Virus record (IMG/VR): IMGVR_UViG_3300046482_000026 | Location: 1-36,296 of that record | Reading direction: 5' to 3' (one strand) | Length of the DNA: 36,296 bases | From: a virus | Shown here: positions 28,360 through 36,296 of the stretch, in pieces | How the letters are laid out: each line of letters opens with the position of its first letter | Position numbering within the stretch: position 1 is the stretch's first letter | Made by a program: the position numbers and the translations under genes | Notes under the pieces: generated by a model | Told to the model about the DNA's origin: nothing | What the model saw: only the letters and a program-made list of their open reading frames with translations | Databases searched by the model: none

Positions 28360-29132
28360 AGTCCGAAGAACCCGCTCTGACCCATCGGATCGACGGGCGT
28401 GAAGCTCGTATTGGTGTCGTTGAGGACGACCCAGAGCAGGTTGCCGGTCTCACTCGCCGACAGGGCCTCGATCTCCAGCTGCAGCGTGACGCCCGCTGCG
28501 CCGGTCGTAACGAGTCGGTAGCCCGCATCGCAGCTCATGTCGTCGCCGGTCGTGCACGATGCGTGAGTGGCCGGCGACTCGACGTAGTTGCCGTTCCAGG
28601 TGACGAGGGAGCCTGAGTCGCGGATGTTGTCAGAAGCGCGCGTGAAGGTGCCCGAGTCGTCGCGGATAGCGGCGATGCCGATCACCGCGCTGCCCGTCGG
28701 CACGTCGATGGTCGTGCCCGCCGAGATGGTCTGCGGCCCCGCTGAGGCGGTCCACGCGGCCTGCCGGTATTCGGGCGTCGACCAGAACGAGAGCGACTTG
28801 GAGAACACGGTGATGACGCCCTCGCCGACGAGGCCGGTCGTGGTCGAGAAGTCGAGCGTCGGGTCAGACTCGGTGTCGGTGGTCGCTTCCTTGTACCAGA
28901 CGCCGATCTTCATCGAGCCGGTGCCGTTGCCGGTGCCGGTCGTGCCGTCGGCGATCTCGATCAGCTCGGTCCAGCCGCTGATCTGAGCGGTGATGGCAAA
29001 GTCCTTCCAGCAACCGATGGCGAGCATCATGTCGCCGGTTACTTGGGCGGCGGGGACCGCCAGCACCTCGTCGGCCGTCAGGCCGGTCGAGCCGTTCTCC
29101 CAGGTGCCGACGGCGCGGAATGAGACTGTCAC
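28356..29132 (-). CDS. Beta-rich virion surface/appendage protein (258 aa)
   Basis: GTG 29132 overlaps the previous stop as GTGA. The longer frame to 29237 is noise. The product begins VSFRAVGTWENGSTGLTADE. It is strand-rich (TGDMMLAIGCWKDFAITAQI, SMKIGVWYKEATTDTESDP, SGSAV-type IGIAAIRDDSG, VTLQLEIEALSASETGNLLW). The pattern 'P..v..GD.mla...wk' is common in phage jelly-roll-like decoration or tail-associated proteins. Two Cys (SCTTGDDMSC) may pair. Its exact role is unknown. Confidence 0.55.
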   Translation of the reverse strand: MTVSFRAVGTWENGSTGLTADEVLAVPAAQVTGDMMLAIGCWKDFAITAQISGWTELIEIADGTTGTGNGTGSMKIGVWYKEATTDTESDPTLDFSTTTGLVGEGVITVFSKSLSFWSTPEYRQAAWTASAGPQTISAGTTIDVPTGSAVIGIAAIRDDSGTFTRASDNIRDSGSLVTWNGNYVESPATHASCTTGDDMSCDAGYRLVTTGAAGVTLQLEIEALSASETGNLLWVVLNDTNTSFTPVDPMGQSGFFGL

Positions 29133-30925
29133 CACTCGTATCCGTAGATGACCACGTCGACGCTGATGGCCGCGTCGTTCTGGTAGTGCAGGCGCCGGTC
29201 GGCGGTGGTGCAGAAGATCGGCACCGTGCCCGTCCACACCGTGCCCGGCTTGCTGCTGGTCGATGGCGCATATGAGCCCACGAACAGCGGCTGGTCGGTA
29301 CCCGCCGTGTACGTCAGGTCGGCATCGTCAGCGAAGAACAGGAAGATGCGCCCGGCCGTCGTGCCGTAGGCCGAGATGATGTAGTGCGTGACCGCGATCT
29401 TCTTGCCCGATGTCGGATCCCACACCACCTGCGCCGAGCCTGCGGAGCGCGAGGACGTGTCGTTGTAGCTCTTCCACACCTGCTGCGCCGGGTCGATGTG
29501 GGTCACCATCTGGCGGCCCCACAGGTCGCTGATGCCGTTGGCACGGTCGTTGTTGGCGATGGCGGTCGGCAGCGCGTTGGCCGCCTTGAAGCCGACCTTG
29601 AGCGGGTTGCCGGAATCGACCGAGTCGTGCGGCGTGCCGCCGCCCACCGCCAGGGCGTCCACGGCGTTGGTGCCGGTCTCATCGACGCCACCAATCGTCA
29701 GGCTGGACGCGCTGATGGCAATCGGCACGTTGCTCTGGTTCGACGCGATGGCGACCGAGATCGAGTTTGCCATCGTCTGCTGGCCTTCGTCGGGCAGCGA
29801 GGCAATGTCCACGTCGCCGATGTTGGCCGTGCCGGCCACGAGCGCCGGCAACCGCGTAACGTCAACGTCAAGGCCGTTGGTTGCATCGCCGCCGATCAGC
29901 GCGCCGGCCGCAGTGACGACGGTTGCTTGCGCGCCATTGCGGAGGAACCATGCATTGACGCGATCCGCATCAGCACCCACGCTGACTGGCGCCGCCGCTG
30001 AGGCATAGCCGCCGACCTTTACCGGAGCGCCGCTGTCGGGCAGGTCATGGGCCACGAGCCCATTGACGATCACCGTCGCCAAGCCGCTGTCCCACTCGAC
30101 GAACAGGGCGTTGTTCTCCGTGACCAGCGCCTCGGCTCCGGTCGAGTCCACGAGAGCCACGCGCTGCGAGCCGTTCAGCGCGAAGGAGGCATCTACGCGG
30201 TCGCCGTCGGCGACGTTGGCTGGAGGTGCAGTATTCGCCTTGCCGCCAATCTTGACCGGGTTGCCTGCGTCGGGCGAGTCATGGACGATGTCGCCGCTGA
30301 CGTACACGCCCTCGGATGTTCCGTGGACCGCGATGGGCACGGGATCGCCGCTGTCGTAGTCCTCGCCGTAGAGCTTGACGCTACCCGCCGTGATGCCGCT
30401 CGGCATCGTGGACAAGCGATAGGTAACGGTGGCCGAGCCCGAGGTATAGGCGCCTACACGGACGCGCATCTGCGCCATACCCTGCGTCGGGACGATGTAG
30501 GTTTGATCGAAGACGGTCCCAGAGTAAACAAGGTCCAGCGTGTCGTATGGCCCTATGCCGCTGCTAGCAGAGAAGCCTGGCGTATAGACCCATTCCGTGC
30601 CATCGTTGCCCTCGATGACCACCGTGCCGTTGAGGTTGCCCGACACGAAACGGATGTAAGCCACGGCGTAGTTCGCCACGTCGAACGTGATGGCGTCGTT
30701 CAGTGACGACAACGTGTCACTGACGATGGCCGCGTTGCGGCCCGTGACCTGAATGTCGCCGTCGTCCGTAGTCAGGTCAACGACGGTCTTGGCACCCTCC
30801 GAGCCCGTGACGTGGACGGGCCTTATCAGCTGAACGTCGGCGGTATCGCCCGAGTGCGTTACCTCGTCAGTGGCGATGAGCGGATTGCTGCCGTCCTGGC
30901 TCCCGCCACGGGTGTTGTCAGCCAT
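29129..30925 (-). CDS. Large beta-repeat virion appendage protein (598 aa)
   Basis: The protein begins MADNTRGGSQDGSNPLIATD. It contains three spaced copies of HDSPDAGNPVKIGGKA-type motifs (residues 215, 293 and 433), each followed by a 'DRV.a.f..nG.q..l' segment. N-terminal domain 60-175 is a beta-sandwich-like region (YAVAYIRFVSGNLNGTVVIE). The C-terminal 470-598 region (THYIISAYGTTAGRIFLFFA, DRRLHYQNDAAISVDVVIYG) looks like a separate beta domain. Such repeats occur in phage structural proteins of tailed phages. A head fibre or capsid decoration is suggested by its location between portal and protease. Confidence 0.6.
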   Translation of the reverse strand: MADNTRGGSQDGSNPLIATDEVTHSGDTADVQLIRPVHVTGSEGAKTVVDLTTDDGDIQVTGRNAAIVSDTLSSLNDAITFDVANYAVAYIRFVSGNLNGTVVIEGNDGTEWVYTPGFSASSGIGPYDTLDLVYSGTVFDQTYIVPTQGMAQMRVRVGAYTSGSATVTYRLSTMPSGITAGSVKLYGEDYDSGDPVPIAVHGTSEGVYVSGDIVHDSPDAGNPVKIGGKANTAPPANVADGDRVDASFALNGSQRVALVDSTGAEALVTENNALFVEWDSGLATVIVNGLVAHDLPDSGAPVKVGGYASAAAPVSVGADADRVNAWFLRNGAQATVVTAAGALIGGDATNGLDVDVTRLPALVAGTANIGDVDIASLPDEGQQTMANSISVAIASNQSNVPIAISASSLTIGGVDETGTNAVDALAVGGGTPHDSVDSGNPLKVGFKAANALPTAIANNDRANGISDLWGRQMVTHIDPAQQVWKSYNDTSSRSAGSAQVVWDPTSGKKIAVTHYIISAYGTTAGRIFLFFADDADLTYTAGTDQPLFVGSYAPSTSSKPGTVWTGTVPIFCTTADRRLHYQNDAAISVDVVIYGYEW

Positions 30926-31390
30926 CTACAAAGTCAGCGCGAAGATGCCCGAGGTGTGCCACGCAATCGTGAACGTGCCGGCCGTCACGCTGTTGGCCCC
31001 GCCGAAGTAGTTGAAGCACACGCCCTGGTCGCCGACGGTGTCGTCGTAGACCAGGCAGCCGTAAGCGTTGACGAGGGTCGTGGTGGCGTTGGCGCTCACG
31101 GTGTCCTGGGCGTCGAACGTGTAGACGTTGGACGTGAACGAGGACGCTACCGATACGAGGTTGCGGCCGACGAACGGCCAGCCCGTGGTGTCCTCGATGT
31201 TGGGCGACGAGCCCGCCGTCCAGACGCCCGAGCCGTAGACGGTGTTCGCGGTGGCGACGGTCTGGTCGGGCGTGATCGAGTTGTTGTAGAGCGCCACCTT
31301 GAAGGTGTCCGAATTGGCGTCCAACGCGGCGGTGTTCTCGAGCGAGTCCTCGAGGTACGCCAGAAAGATCTTGCTGTTGCTCCAAGCCAT
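30926..31390 (-). CDS. Phage structural protein (154 aa)
   Basis: The ATG directly follows the preceding TAG. The product begins MAWSNSKIFLAYLEDSLENT, then has DTFKVALYNNSITPDQTVAT and GVCFNYFGGANSVTAGTFTI, ending IFALTL. The 'fkvALy...itPd...' start and 'G.fti.w...gif.l' end recur in small phage virion proteins of the head region. I recognise the type but not a defined function. A decoration or head-fibre anchor is likely. Confidence 0.6.
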   Translation of the reverse strand: MAWSNSKIFLAYLEDSLENTAALDANSDTFKVALYNNSITPDQTVATANTVYGSGVWTAGSSPNIEDTTGWPFVGRNLVSVASSFTSNVYTFDAQDTVSANATTTLVNAYGCLVYDDTVGDQGVCFNYFGGANSVTAGTFTIAWHTSGIFALTL

Positions 31391-31597
31391 CTAGGTGCGC
31401 TCCTTCTTGACCTTCGCCAGTTCTTTCTCCTGTGCTTCGAGGTGTGCTCTCGCCTTGGCCACCGATCGCTCGGCTGCCTCGACCTCTGCCTTGTGCTCGG
31501 CCTCGGCGTTGCGCCTGACGACTGCCGCGTAGGTGTCCTCGTCGGTGCTCACCGTCGCGTCGTTGGCCGCGCCCGTGCCCTCTGCGTTCTCGCTCAT
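31391..31597 (-). CDS. Small coiled-coil protein with ATV motif (68 aa)
   Basis: ATG 31597 overlaps the upstream stop by one base. The N-terminus SENAEGTGAANDATVSTDED contains the same GTGAAxDATV motif as the 218-aa repeat protein. The C-terminal half (HKAEVEAAERSVAKARAHLE) is a charged coiled coil. The shared motif suggests both belong to one assembly or share a binding partner. Confidence 0.5.
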   Translation of the reverse strand: MSENAEGTGAANDATVSTDEDTYAAVVRRNAEAEHKAEVEAAERSVAKARAHLEAQEKELAKVKKERT

Positions 31598-31866
31598 CAG
31601 CCAGCCCTTCCTATTGCTGCGGGCGCGAACACGGTCACGTCCTGGCCGTCCTCGCGGGTCGTCACGATTGACATGATTGGCCGCCCGTTGGGCGCGATGA
31701 AGACCTTCTCGGCGCCAACGTAGTCCTCGCGCTCACGCGCCTCCACCTTGCCCGGCCCGTTCAGCAGCGGCGCCGTGAGGCCGTGCAGCTTCGGACAGGA
31801 GTGGAAGCGGTTGGGCAGCACGCGAGTCGTCTCGGTCAGGCCGCAGTTCGGGCAGTGCCAGTTCAC
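31597..31866 (-). CDS. Zinc-ribbon-like phage protein (89 aa)
   Basis: GTG 31866 overlaps the portal stop as GTGA. NWHCPNCGLTETTR and FHSCPKLHGLTAPL provide Cys-x2-Cys and Cys/His ligands of a zinc ribbon. The rest (EREDYVGAEKVFIAPNGRPI, TTREDGQDVTVFAPAA) matches a small conserved protein type encoded after portal/MuF genes in many tailed phages. Its function is unknown. Confidence 0.6.
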   Translation of the reverse strand: MNWHCPNCGLTETTRVLPNRFHSCPKLHGLTAPLLNGPGKVEAREREDYVGAEKVFIAPNGRPIMSIVTTREDGQDVTVFAPAAIGRAG

Positions 31867-34262
31867 GCGGTCTCCTCGAGCGATGTCTCATCGACCTCGC
31901 TGATGAAGCCTTGCGGGTCGCGCTTGACGATCTTGCGGCTCTTGAGCATCCGGTCCGGCATCTCGACCACGCGCACGTCCATCGGGCCCTCGACCTCGGC
32001 CTTCTGCGCCGCCTGTGGCGCCTCGATGTTGACGATCGGTGCAGGCACCACCACCGGCTCCGGCGCGGTCACGTTGACCACCGGCGCGTGCGGTGCCTCG
32101 ACGTTCACGATGGGCGCGGGCACGTTGACCACTGTGGCCGGGATCTCCGGCATCTGGACGGTCAGCGGCACGGTGATCTGCGGGATGCCCCACGTTGCCG
32201 TCGCCTTCTGTGATGGCATCTGTTCCTCCGTGTCGGCCTTGCCCGACGACGAGATCACCGGACTCCAGTCGAGCGTGCCGTTGGGGTGATCGGTGATCGA
32301 CAGCGCCTCGTCGATGTCGAACTCTTGGCCGTCGCGGGCAGCGCATTCTGGGTCCTGGTCGCCGTCGATGGCGCGCACCTTCTCCACGCCGAACTCGCGG
32401 AACGACTCGATCTGGCTCTGGTTCAGGACGATGGCCGATTCGGTCCGGGCGATGAGCTCGGCACGGTACTCGTCGAAGGCGGCGGCCGACTCGACGCGCT
32501 CGCCCAGCGCAGCGGCCCCGTCGCCGGCCTCGATGCCCTCGCGAATGGCCACGTTGACTTTGTCGCGCGTCGTCTCGTTGATGCCCGTGATGCGCCGGCC
32601 CATCTGGCCGTACATCCGCAGCAGCACGCGGTTGCCCATGAGGTCGGCGAACTCGCCCGCCTTGCCCGTGCCCAGCTGGCCCTGCACCGTCTTGGCCGTC
32701 TGGTCGGCGATGAGCGCGGCGTATGGGCGCAGTACGCGCTCCAGGCGGCGGTCCCACTCGGCGGCGTTCCACCAGACCGACGTGTCGCCCGGCTTCTTGG
32801 CAAGGTGTCCGGCCTTGGCCTTCACCTTGGCCGCGATCTCGCGGCTCTGCTCGTCAAGGAACCTGCGCAGGTCCTTCTCCATGCGGGCGAGGCCCGCAGC
32901 GGGCAGCTTCGCCTTGGCCACGTCGGCCTGTGCACCTTCCAGCGGAATGTCGTCCTCGGGTCGACTCGACACACTGGTTCCGTACTCGACGATCTGCATT
33001 GGCATGACGATGGCGTTATCGAGGGCGGGGACACCGAACGGCGGCAGGCCGATGATCGCCCGTCGCTCCATGTTGGTCATCGGTAGCACCGACGCCTTGT
33101 TGAGCAGGTCGTAGCGCGGCGCCTCGTCGTCAAAGGCCGGAGCCTCGATCACGAGGCGCACGCTGATGCCGATCGCCGCGAGGCGGTCGAGCAGGCGGTA
33201 CTGAATCGTCTCGTACAGCGCGTCGATGCGGAACTGGACGGCGTTCTGCCACAGCGCAGCCTCGTCGTACTTGCGCGTCTCACCCGAGTTCATGCCCGTC
33301 GGGGCGGCACCGCCGATGGTCGAGAGCGGCACGCCCCAGTGGGTCAGCGTGTCGTCGCGGCTCATCTGGGCGAGGGCGATGACGTTCAGGCTGGCCATGT
33401 CGGCAGCGGTCGGCGTGAACTCGATCGGCGCCCGCGCCACGACATCGCGCTTCGCGCTGTCGGGCATGTCCTTGATGGTGCGCAGGTCCGTTGTCAGGCG
33501 GTCGAACACGTCCGAGCCGGCCGCCTCCTTCGGCGCGTAGATGCCCGGCAGGCGGCCGCCCGACGCCAGTGTGTCGAGGGCATGTCCGTCAATGCTCGTG
33601 GGCAGCGACAGCGACGACCAGATCGACTGCGGCAGGCCGGTTCCGAAGTAGCCCTTGTCGGGCTGGTCCAGGTAGAAGGGCAGCACCTCCTCGATCGACA
33701 GCGCCGTGCCGCCGGTCTCGCCGTGCTTGTCGAGCGTCCAGCCGGTGAGCACGCCGGCCGTCGTCTCGGGCGTCAGGCGGTCGGGCCGGATGTAGAAGAT
33801 CTGCGCTGGGAAGTCGGCGGCGGCATTGCGCTCGTTGAGGTGCCAGAAGCCGACGTTGGCGAGGCCCATGTGGCGCGACGTGATGCCCCACAGGGAGCGC
33901 CGCGTGGCCGGCTGCTGCGGATAGCGCCGCGCGAACTCGTCGCCGAGCGGCTTCTCCAGCAGGTCGCGGATGGCGCGCAGCTCGGGCGGCGATTCGTCGG
34001 TGACCTTCTCGCCGTCGTCGGTCTCGAGGTGCCACGCCACGCCGCCGACGCGCTGGCTGATGACACCCTCGGCACGGTTGACCCAGCGGTTGGTCTTGTA
34101 CACGGTCAGGGCATCGCGGATGATGCGCGAGTCGTCACGGGCCACGTCGTAGATGGGCGTGCCCCAGGTCATGATCGCCGCGCCCGGGCCGGTCACGGCC
34201 TTCTGGACAGTCTCGATCACCGCCTTCTGCGGCCTACCGAGGAGCGCATCGAGGATGCTCAC
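31863..34262 (-). CDS. Portal protein fused to MuF-like domain
   Basis: GTG 34262 overlaps the previous stop as GTGA, giving 799 aa. GTG 34268 is an alternative. The first ~430 residues are an HK97-type portal (MTWGTPIYDVARDDSRIIRD, LPFYLDQPDKGYFGTGLPQS, GVPLSTIGGAAPTGMNSGET, NMERRAIIGLPPFGVPALDN). Residues ~450-680 are a MuF/head-morphogenesis domain (ELIARTESAIVLNQSQIESF, VEKVRAIDGDQDPECAARDG). The C-terminal tail has Pro/Val repeats (VNVPAPIVNVEAPHAPVVNV) and ends in a basic patch and VDETSLEE. In many phages portal and MuF are separate genes. The fusion fixes a 1:1 ratio at the packaging vertex. Confidence 0.9.
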   Translation of the reverse strand: MSILDALLGRPQKAVIETVQKAVTGPGAAIMTWGTPIYDVARDDSRIIRDALTVYKTNRWVNRAEGVISQRVGGVAWHLETDDGEKVTDESPPELRAIRDLLEKPLGDEFARRYPQQPATRRSLWGITSRHMGLANVGFWHLNERNAAADFPAQIFYIRPDRLTPETTAGVLTGWTLDKHGETGGTALSIEEVLPFYLDQPDKGYFGTGLPQSIWSSLSLPTSIDGHALDTLASGGRLPGIYAPKEAAGSDVFDRLTTDLRTIKDMPDSAKRDVVARAPIEFTPTAADMASLNVIALAQMSRDDTLTHWGVPLSTIGGAAPTGMNSGETRKYDEAALWQNAVQFRIDALYETIQYRLLDRLAAIGISVRLVIEAPAFDDEAPRYDLLNKASVLPMTNMERRAIIGLPPFGVPALDNAIVMPMQIVEYGTSVSSRPEDDIPLEGAQADVAKAKLPAAGLARMEKDLRRFLDEQSREIAAKVKAKAGHLAKKPGDTSVWWNAAEWDRRLERVLRPYAALIADQTAKTVQGQLGTGKAGEFADLMGNRVLLRMYGQMGRRITGINETTRDKVNVAIREGIEAGDGAAALGERVESAAAFDEYRAELIARTESAIVLNQSQIESFREFGVEKVRAIDGDQDPECAARDGQEFDIDEALSITDHPNGTLDWSPVISSSGKADTEEQMPSQKATATWGIPQITVPLTVQMPEIPATVVNVPAPIVNVEAPHAPVVNVTAPEPVVVPAPIVNIEAPQAAQKAEVEGPMDVRVVEMPDRMLKSRKIVKRDPQGFISEVDETSLEETA

Positions 34263-34456
34263 GCCCACATCCCCTTGGGCATGTCGGGCGGAGTGCCGCC
34301 CATCCTAGTCGCATGGGTGACGGCATCGGCGTAGTCCGAGGTTGTGAAGTCACACCCATGCTTGCCATTCAGGCGCCTACCGCCCGAGCACACCCATAGG
34401 CGCTGCTGGGTAAGACGCGGCGTGTGCGGGCTGTCCTTGCCCGTCTGGTGGCTCAC
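34259..34456 (-). CDS. Small Cys-containing protein between terminase and portal (65 aa)
   Basis: GTG 34456 is preceded by an 11-codon frame that bridges from the terminase stop, and the stop of this gene overlaps the portal GTG (GTGA). A GTG at 34513 in the same frame is an alternative start. The product includes TPRLTQQRLWVCSGGRRLNG and HGCDFTTSDYADAVTHATRM. Two Cys plus distal His could form a small zinc finger. No family is recognised. Its place between terminase and portal suggests a packaging accessory. Confidence 0.5.
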   Translation of the reverse strand: MSHQTGKDSPHTPRLTQQRLWVCSGGRRLNGKHGCDFTTSDYADAVTHATRMGGTPPDMPKGMWA

Positions 34457-34484
34457 GCATGCGACATGGAGGCGGGCACGCCCG

Positions 34485-35813
34485 TCACGCGATCCATGAC
34501 TGCTCCGTGCCACCGGAGTAGCTGGTCAGCATCAGCTCGGTCAGCGCCCATACCAGGGCGTCCATGCGGTCCGGGCTCTTGCCCTTGCCGTCATAGCCGA
34601 CCATTTGGCTGACCAACTCGGGGAAGTCGGCGACGTGGCTGACCTTGCCCATGCCGTACAGGTTGGCGATCGGCTCGGCGCGGGTTATCTTGCCGCGCGA
34701 CGCGACAACCGACGAGTAAGCGACGTTGGCGTCGAAGCCCCGGATGGTGCGCTCGACGAGGTCGCCGCCGTTGTTGACTTCGGCGACGATCCGATCAGCC
34801 TGATACGTGTGGTATGCGTCGACGACGCGCTGTGCCCAGACGTGAGGAGCCATGCGGCCAGATAGGTCGGCCAGGACGTATCCGTGACCGTCCGAGTCCA
34901 GTCCAGCGACCACGATGCCCGTTTCGTCACTGTTCTTCTCCGCTGTCACTGCCGGGTCAACCGCGACCACGATGCGCTGCAGCTGGTCCTGCTGCCGGCC
35001 ATCCTTGACCCACTGGCGCGGCTTGCCGAGCTTGATCCATGAGCCGTCGAACAGACCGCCCGAGAGCGCGATCCACTCGCCCCTGACGTAGCGCTCGCGG
35101 TAGATGCCCGACAAGCCGGCCATGCGCTCCAGGTAGGACGGCGGCAGGAAGCGGTTGTCGGTCGTGGTCGCATGGAGCAGCAGCCGCTCGGCGTGGCCCG
35201 GCTCCTTGAAGCGCTCGATCAGCCAGTGCTTCGGATCCGCCGGGTTGGTCGCTCCCGCGAGCTGCGTGAACGGCGTATCGGGCCAGCGCAGGCGGCCGGC
35301 GAGCATCACCCAGTCCGCCTCATCCAGCTCCACAGCTTCATCCACGAAGGCAAACGCCAGGTCGAGCGAGCCGACCTTGGACGGAACGCCAGTGACCGGA
35401 TCAACATCCAGTCCGAGAAGCCAGAAGCGCGCCCCGTTGGCGAGCTCATACCAACCCTCGGTGACGTTCTTGCGGACGATGGCACCGGGCGGTAGTACGT
35501 CGCGGAAGAGCGTGCGCGCTGTAGTCGCCGCGAGAGAGGCCCGGACCTTTCGGAAGATACCGATAGGCGCACCCTCAAACCTTCGGCCGAGCCAGTAAGC
35601 CTTCTCGCATAGGATGCGCGACTTTCCTGCACCGAAGGCACCGGAGTACAGGAGCTCAGGAGCAGTGGAGTCGAAGAAGGCCCGCTGCTGGTCATTCGCG
35701 AACCTCGGCCCCAACTCCGACCGCATCGACTCCTGCAGCGGCTTCGGGAGCGTCTGCAAGAAGTCGGTCAAGGGCGTCGCGGAGCTGCTGTTTCTCGTGG
35801 TCGTTGAGGCCAT
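34485..35813 (-). CDS. terL: Terminase large subunit
   Basis: This 442-aa packaging ATPase/nuclease has Walker A SGAFGAGKSR (57-66), Walker B LAFAFVDEA with catalytic Glu159, and the coupling-type segment LAGATNPADP. The RNase-H-like nuclease domain shows VVAVDPAVT (Asp286), RIVAEVNNGG (Glu345) and SPDRMDALVWAL (Asp418). It drives DNA into the prohead and cuts the concatemer. The ATG at 35813 overlaps the small subunit gene by 122 nt. ATG 35726 (AGGAG just upstream) would shorten it by 29 residues and may be the real start. Confidence 0.93.
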   Translation of the reverse strand: MASTTTRNSSSATPLTDFLQTLPKPLQESMRSELGPRFANDQQRAFFDSTAPELLYSGAFGAGKSRILCEKAYWLGRRFEGAPIGIFRKVRASLAATTARTLFRDVLPPGAIVRKNVTEGWYELANGARFWLLGLDVDPVTGVPSKVGSLDLAFAFVDEAVELDEADWVMLAGRLRWPDTPFTQLAGATNPADPKHWLIERFKEPGHAERLLLHATTTDNRFLPPSYLERMAGLSGIYRERYVRGEWIALSGGLFDGSWIKLGKPRQWVKDGRQQDQLQRIVVAVDPAVTAEKNSDETGIVVAGLDSDGHGYVLADLSGRMAPHVWAQRVVDAYHTYQADRIVAEVNNGGDLVERTIRGFDANVAYSSVVASRGKITRAEPIANLYGMGKVSHVADFPELVSQMVGYDGKGKSPDRMDALVWALTELMLTSYSGGTEQSWIA

Positions 35814-36159
35814 CGGTCAAGGTCCGGTTCTCGGTGCGGCTGGTCGCCGCGCCCGAGAGGAGTTGTGCCTTATCCGTACTGACGCCGAGGGCCACGATGA
35901 GGTCACGCGCCTCGACCTCGCCAGCGATGATGGCCTTGGCCAGCTTCGACGCCGCGAGGTGAGCGAGCATCGACATCTCGGCAGCCAGATCGTCCCTTGT
36001 TTTCTGCCGGAGTTCGCCGAACTCTGGCGCGTCCAGCCAGTAGTCGATCGTGGTGCGCGGGATGCCAGTGGAGTCCGCAGCAGCAGACACCGAGCTCGCC
36101 AACGCAGCAGTGACGGCGTGCATCTTCTGGCGCTTGGTGTATCTCCGATGCTCGGCCAT
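35692..36159 (-). CDS. terS: Terminase small subunit
   Basis: This 155-aa protein begins MAEHRRYTKRQKMHAVTAAL. Residues 7-45 (ASSVSAAADSTGIPRTTIDY) form a helix-turn-helix for DNA recognition. A helical oligomerisation region (QKTRDDLAAEMSMLAHLAAS, IVALGVSTDKAQLLSGAATS) and a C-terminal tail follow. It directly precedes the large subunit and recognises the packaging site. ATG 36159 lies five bases after the holin stop. A longer in-frame start at 36261 would overlap the holin gene and has no good ribosome site. Confidence 0.8.
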   Translation of the reverse strand: MAEHRRYTKRQKMHAVTAALASSVSAAADSTGIPRTTIDYWLDAPEFGELRQKTRDDLAAEMSMLAHLAASKLAKAIIAGEVEARDLIVALGVSTDKAQLLSGAATSRTENRTLTDGLNDHEKQQLRDALDRLLADAPEAAAGVDAVGVGAEVRE

Positions 36160-36163
36160 CCAT

Positions 36164-36296
36164 CTAGACCCCGGTCCAGCCCTTCGAGGACAGGACCGAC
36201 TCAGGCGGACGCGCGCCTGCCTGAGGCGCCTTAGGCGTCTCTCGGCTGATGAAGTCGTCATAGAACGCCATCGACAATCTGGCTACGGTGAACCAA
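36164..36296 (-). CDS. Holin C-terminal part (duplicate copy at window end)
   Basis: This is the 3' end of the same holin gene, present a second time because of the 127-bp terminal repeat. The frame enters from the window edge and ends with TAG at 36166-36164. Bases 36164-36169 are the only part not also present at bases 1-127. The polar tail encoded here ends in SSKGWTGV. It is not a separate gene. Confidence 0.75.
   Translation of the reverse strand, partial: WFTVARLSMAFYDDFISRETPKAPQAGARPPESVLSSKGWTGV
36170..36296. repeat. Direct terminal repeat, right copy
   Basis: This is an exact copy of bases 1-127. When the two copies are merged, the holin reading frame continues from base 1 to base 36169 and stops at 36164-36166, immediately before the small terminase gene. 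The join is therefore gene-coherent. Confidence 0.95.

Overview
This window is a complete, circularly closing genome of a temperate long-tailed (siphovirus-type) bacteriophage from a high-GC host. The first 127 bases recur exactly as the last 127 (36170-36296), so the unique length is 36169 bp and one gene, the holin, runs across the join. The host is not identified by any host gene. The attachment site carries the 3' half of a tRNA-Pro(GGG) gene, the phage lipoprotein has an 'ACGGATGSPTPPPPPTPTP' style leader of the kind common in Chloroflexota, and GTG starts and leaderless-looking promoters are frequent. A Chloroflexota or Actinomycetota host is a guess.

Nearly everything is on the minus strand, so transcription reads from high to low coordinates. 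(1) Early/recombination operon, 8162 to 2036: a small excisionase-type DNA-binding protein, tiny membrane proteins, an Fe-S type PD-(D/E)XK exonuclease, a Rad52-type annealing protein, small unknowns, a replication protein whose gene contains an iteron array (candidate origin), a Holliday-junction-resolvase-like nuclease, a second excisionase-like protein and a tyrosine integrase. (2) attP, 1836-2035: the tRNA-Pro fragment flanked by five 13-bp direct repeats. (3) A small LuxR-type DNA-binding protein (1628-1834) and an AT-rich promoter candidate (1592-1618), from which the late operon appears to start. (4) Late operon, 1435 to 1, then 36169 down to 9359: a coiled-coil/TM protein, an HExxH metallopeptidase, the holin, terminase small and large subunits, a portal-MuF fusion, several beta-rich virion-surface or appendage genes, prohead protease, major capsid protein, a seven-protein sugar module (FkbM methyltransferase plus six glycosyltransferases or glycosyltransferase-like proteins), head-tail connectors, major tail protein, tail assembly chaperone with a -1 frameshift site, tape measure, and one large propeller-bearing tail-tip protein. 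(5) Only two genes are on the plus strand: an XRE-type repressor (8288-8758) and a lipoprotein (8871-9323), as expected for genes expressed by the prophage.

The most striking features are the glycosyltransferase/methyltransferase cassette between the capsid and connector genes, the lambda-like arrangement of iterons inside the replication gene, the readable attP architecture, and a metallopeptidase where an endolysin would be expected, with no conventional endolysin elsewhere. Almost every gene joins the next by ATGA, GTGA, TTGA or TGATG overlaps. These overlaps were used to choose starts and revealed several short GTG-initiated genes.
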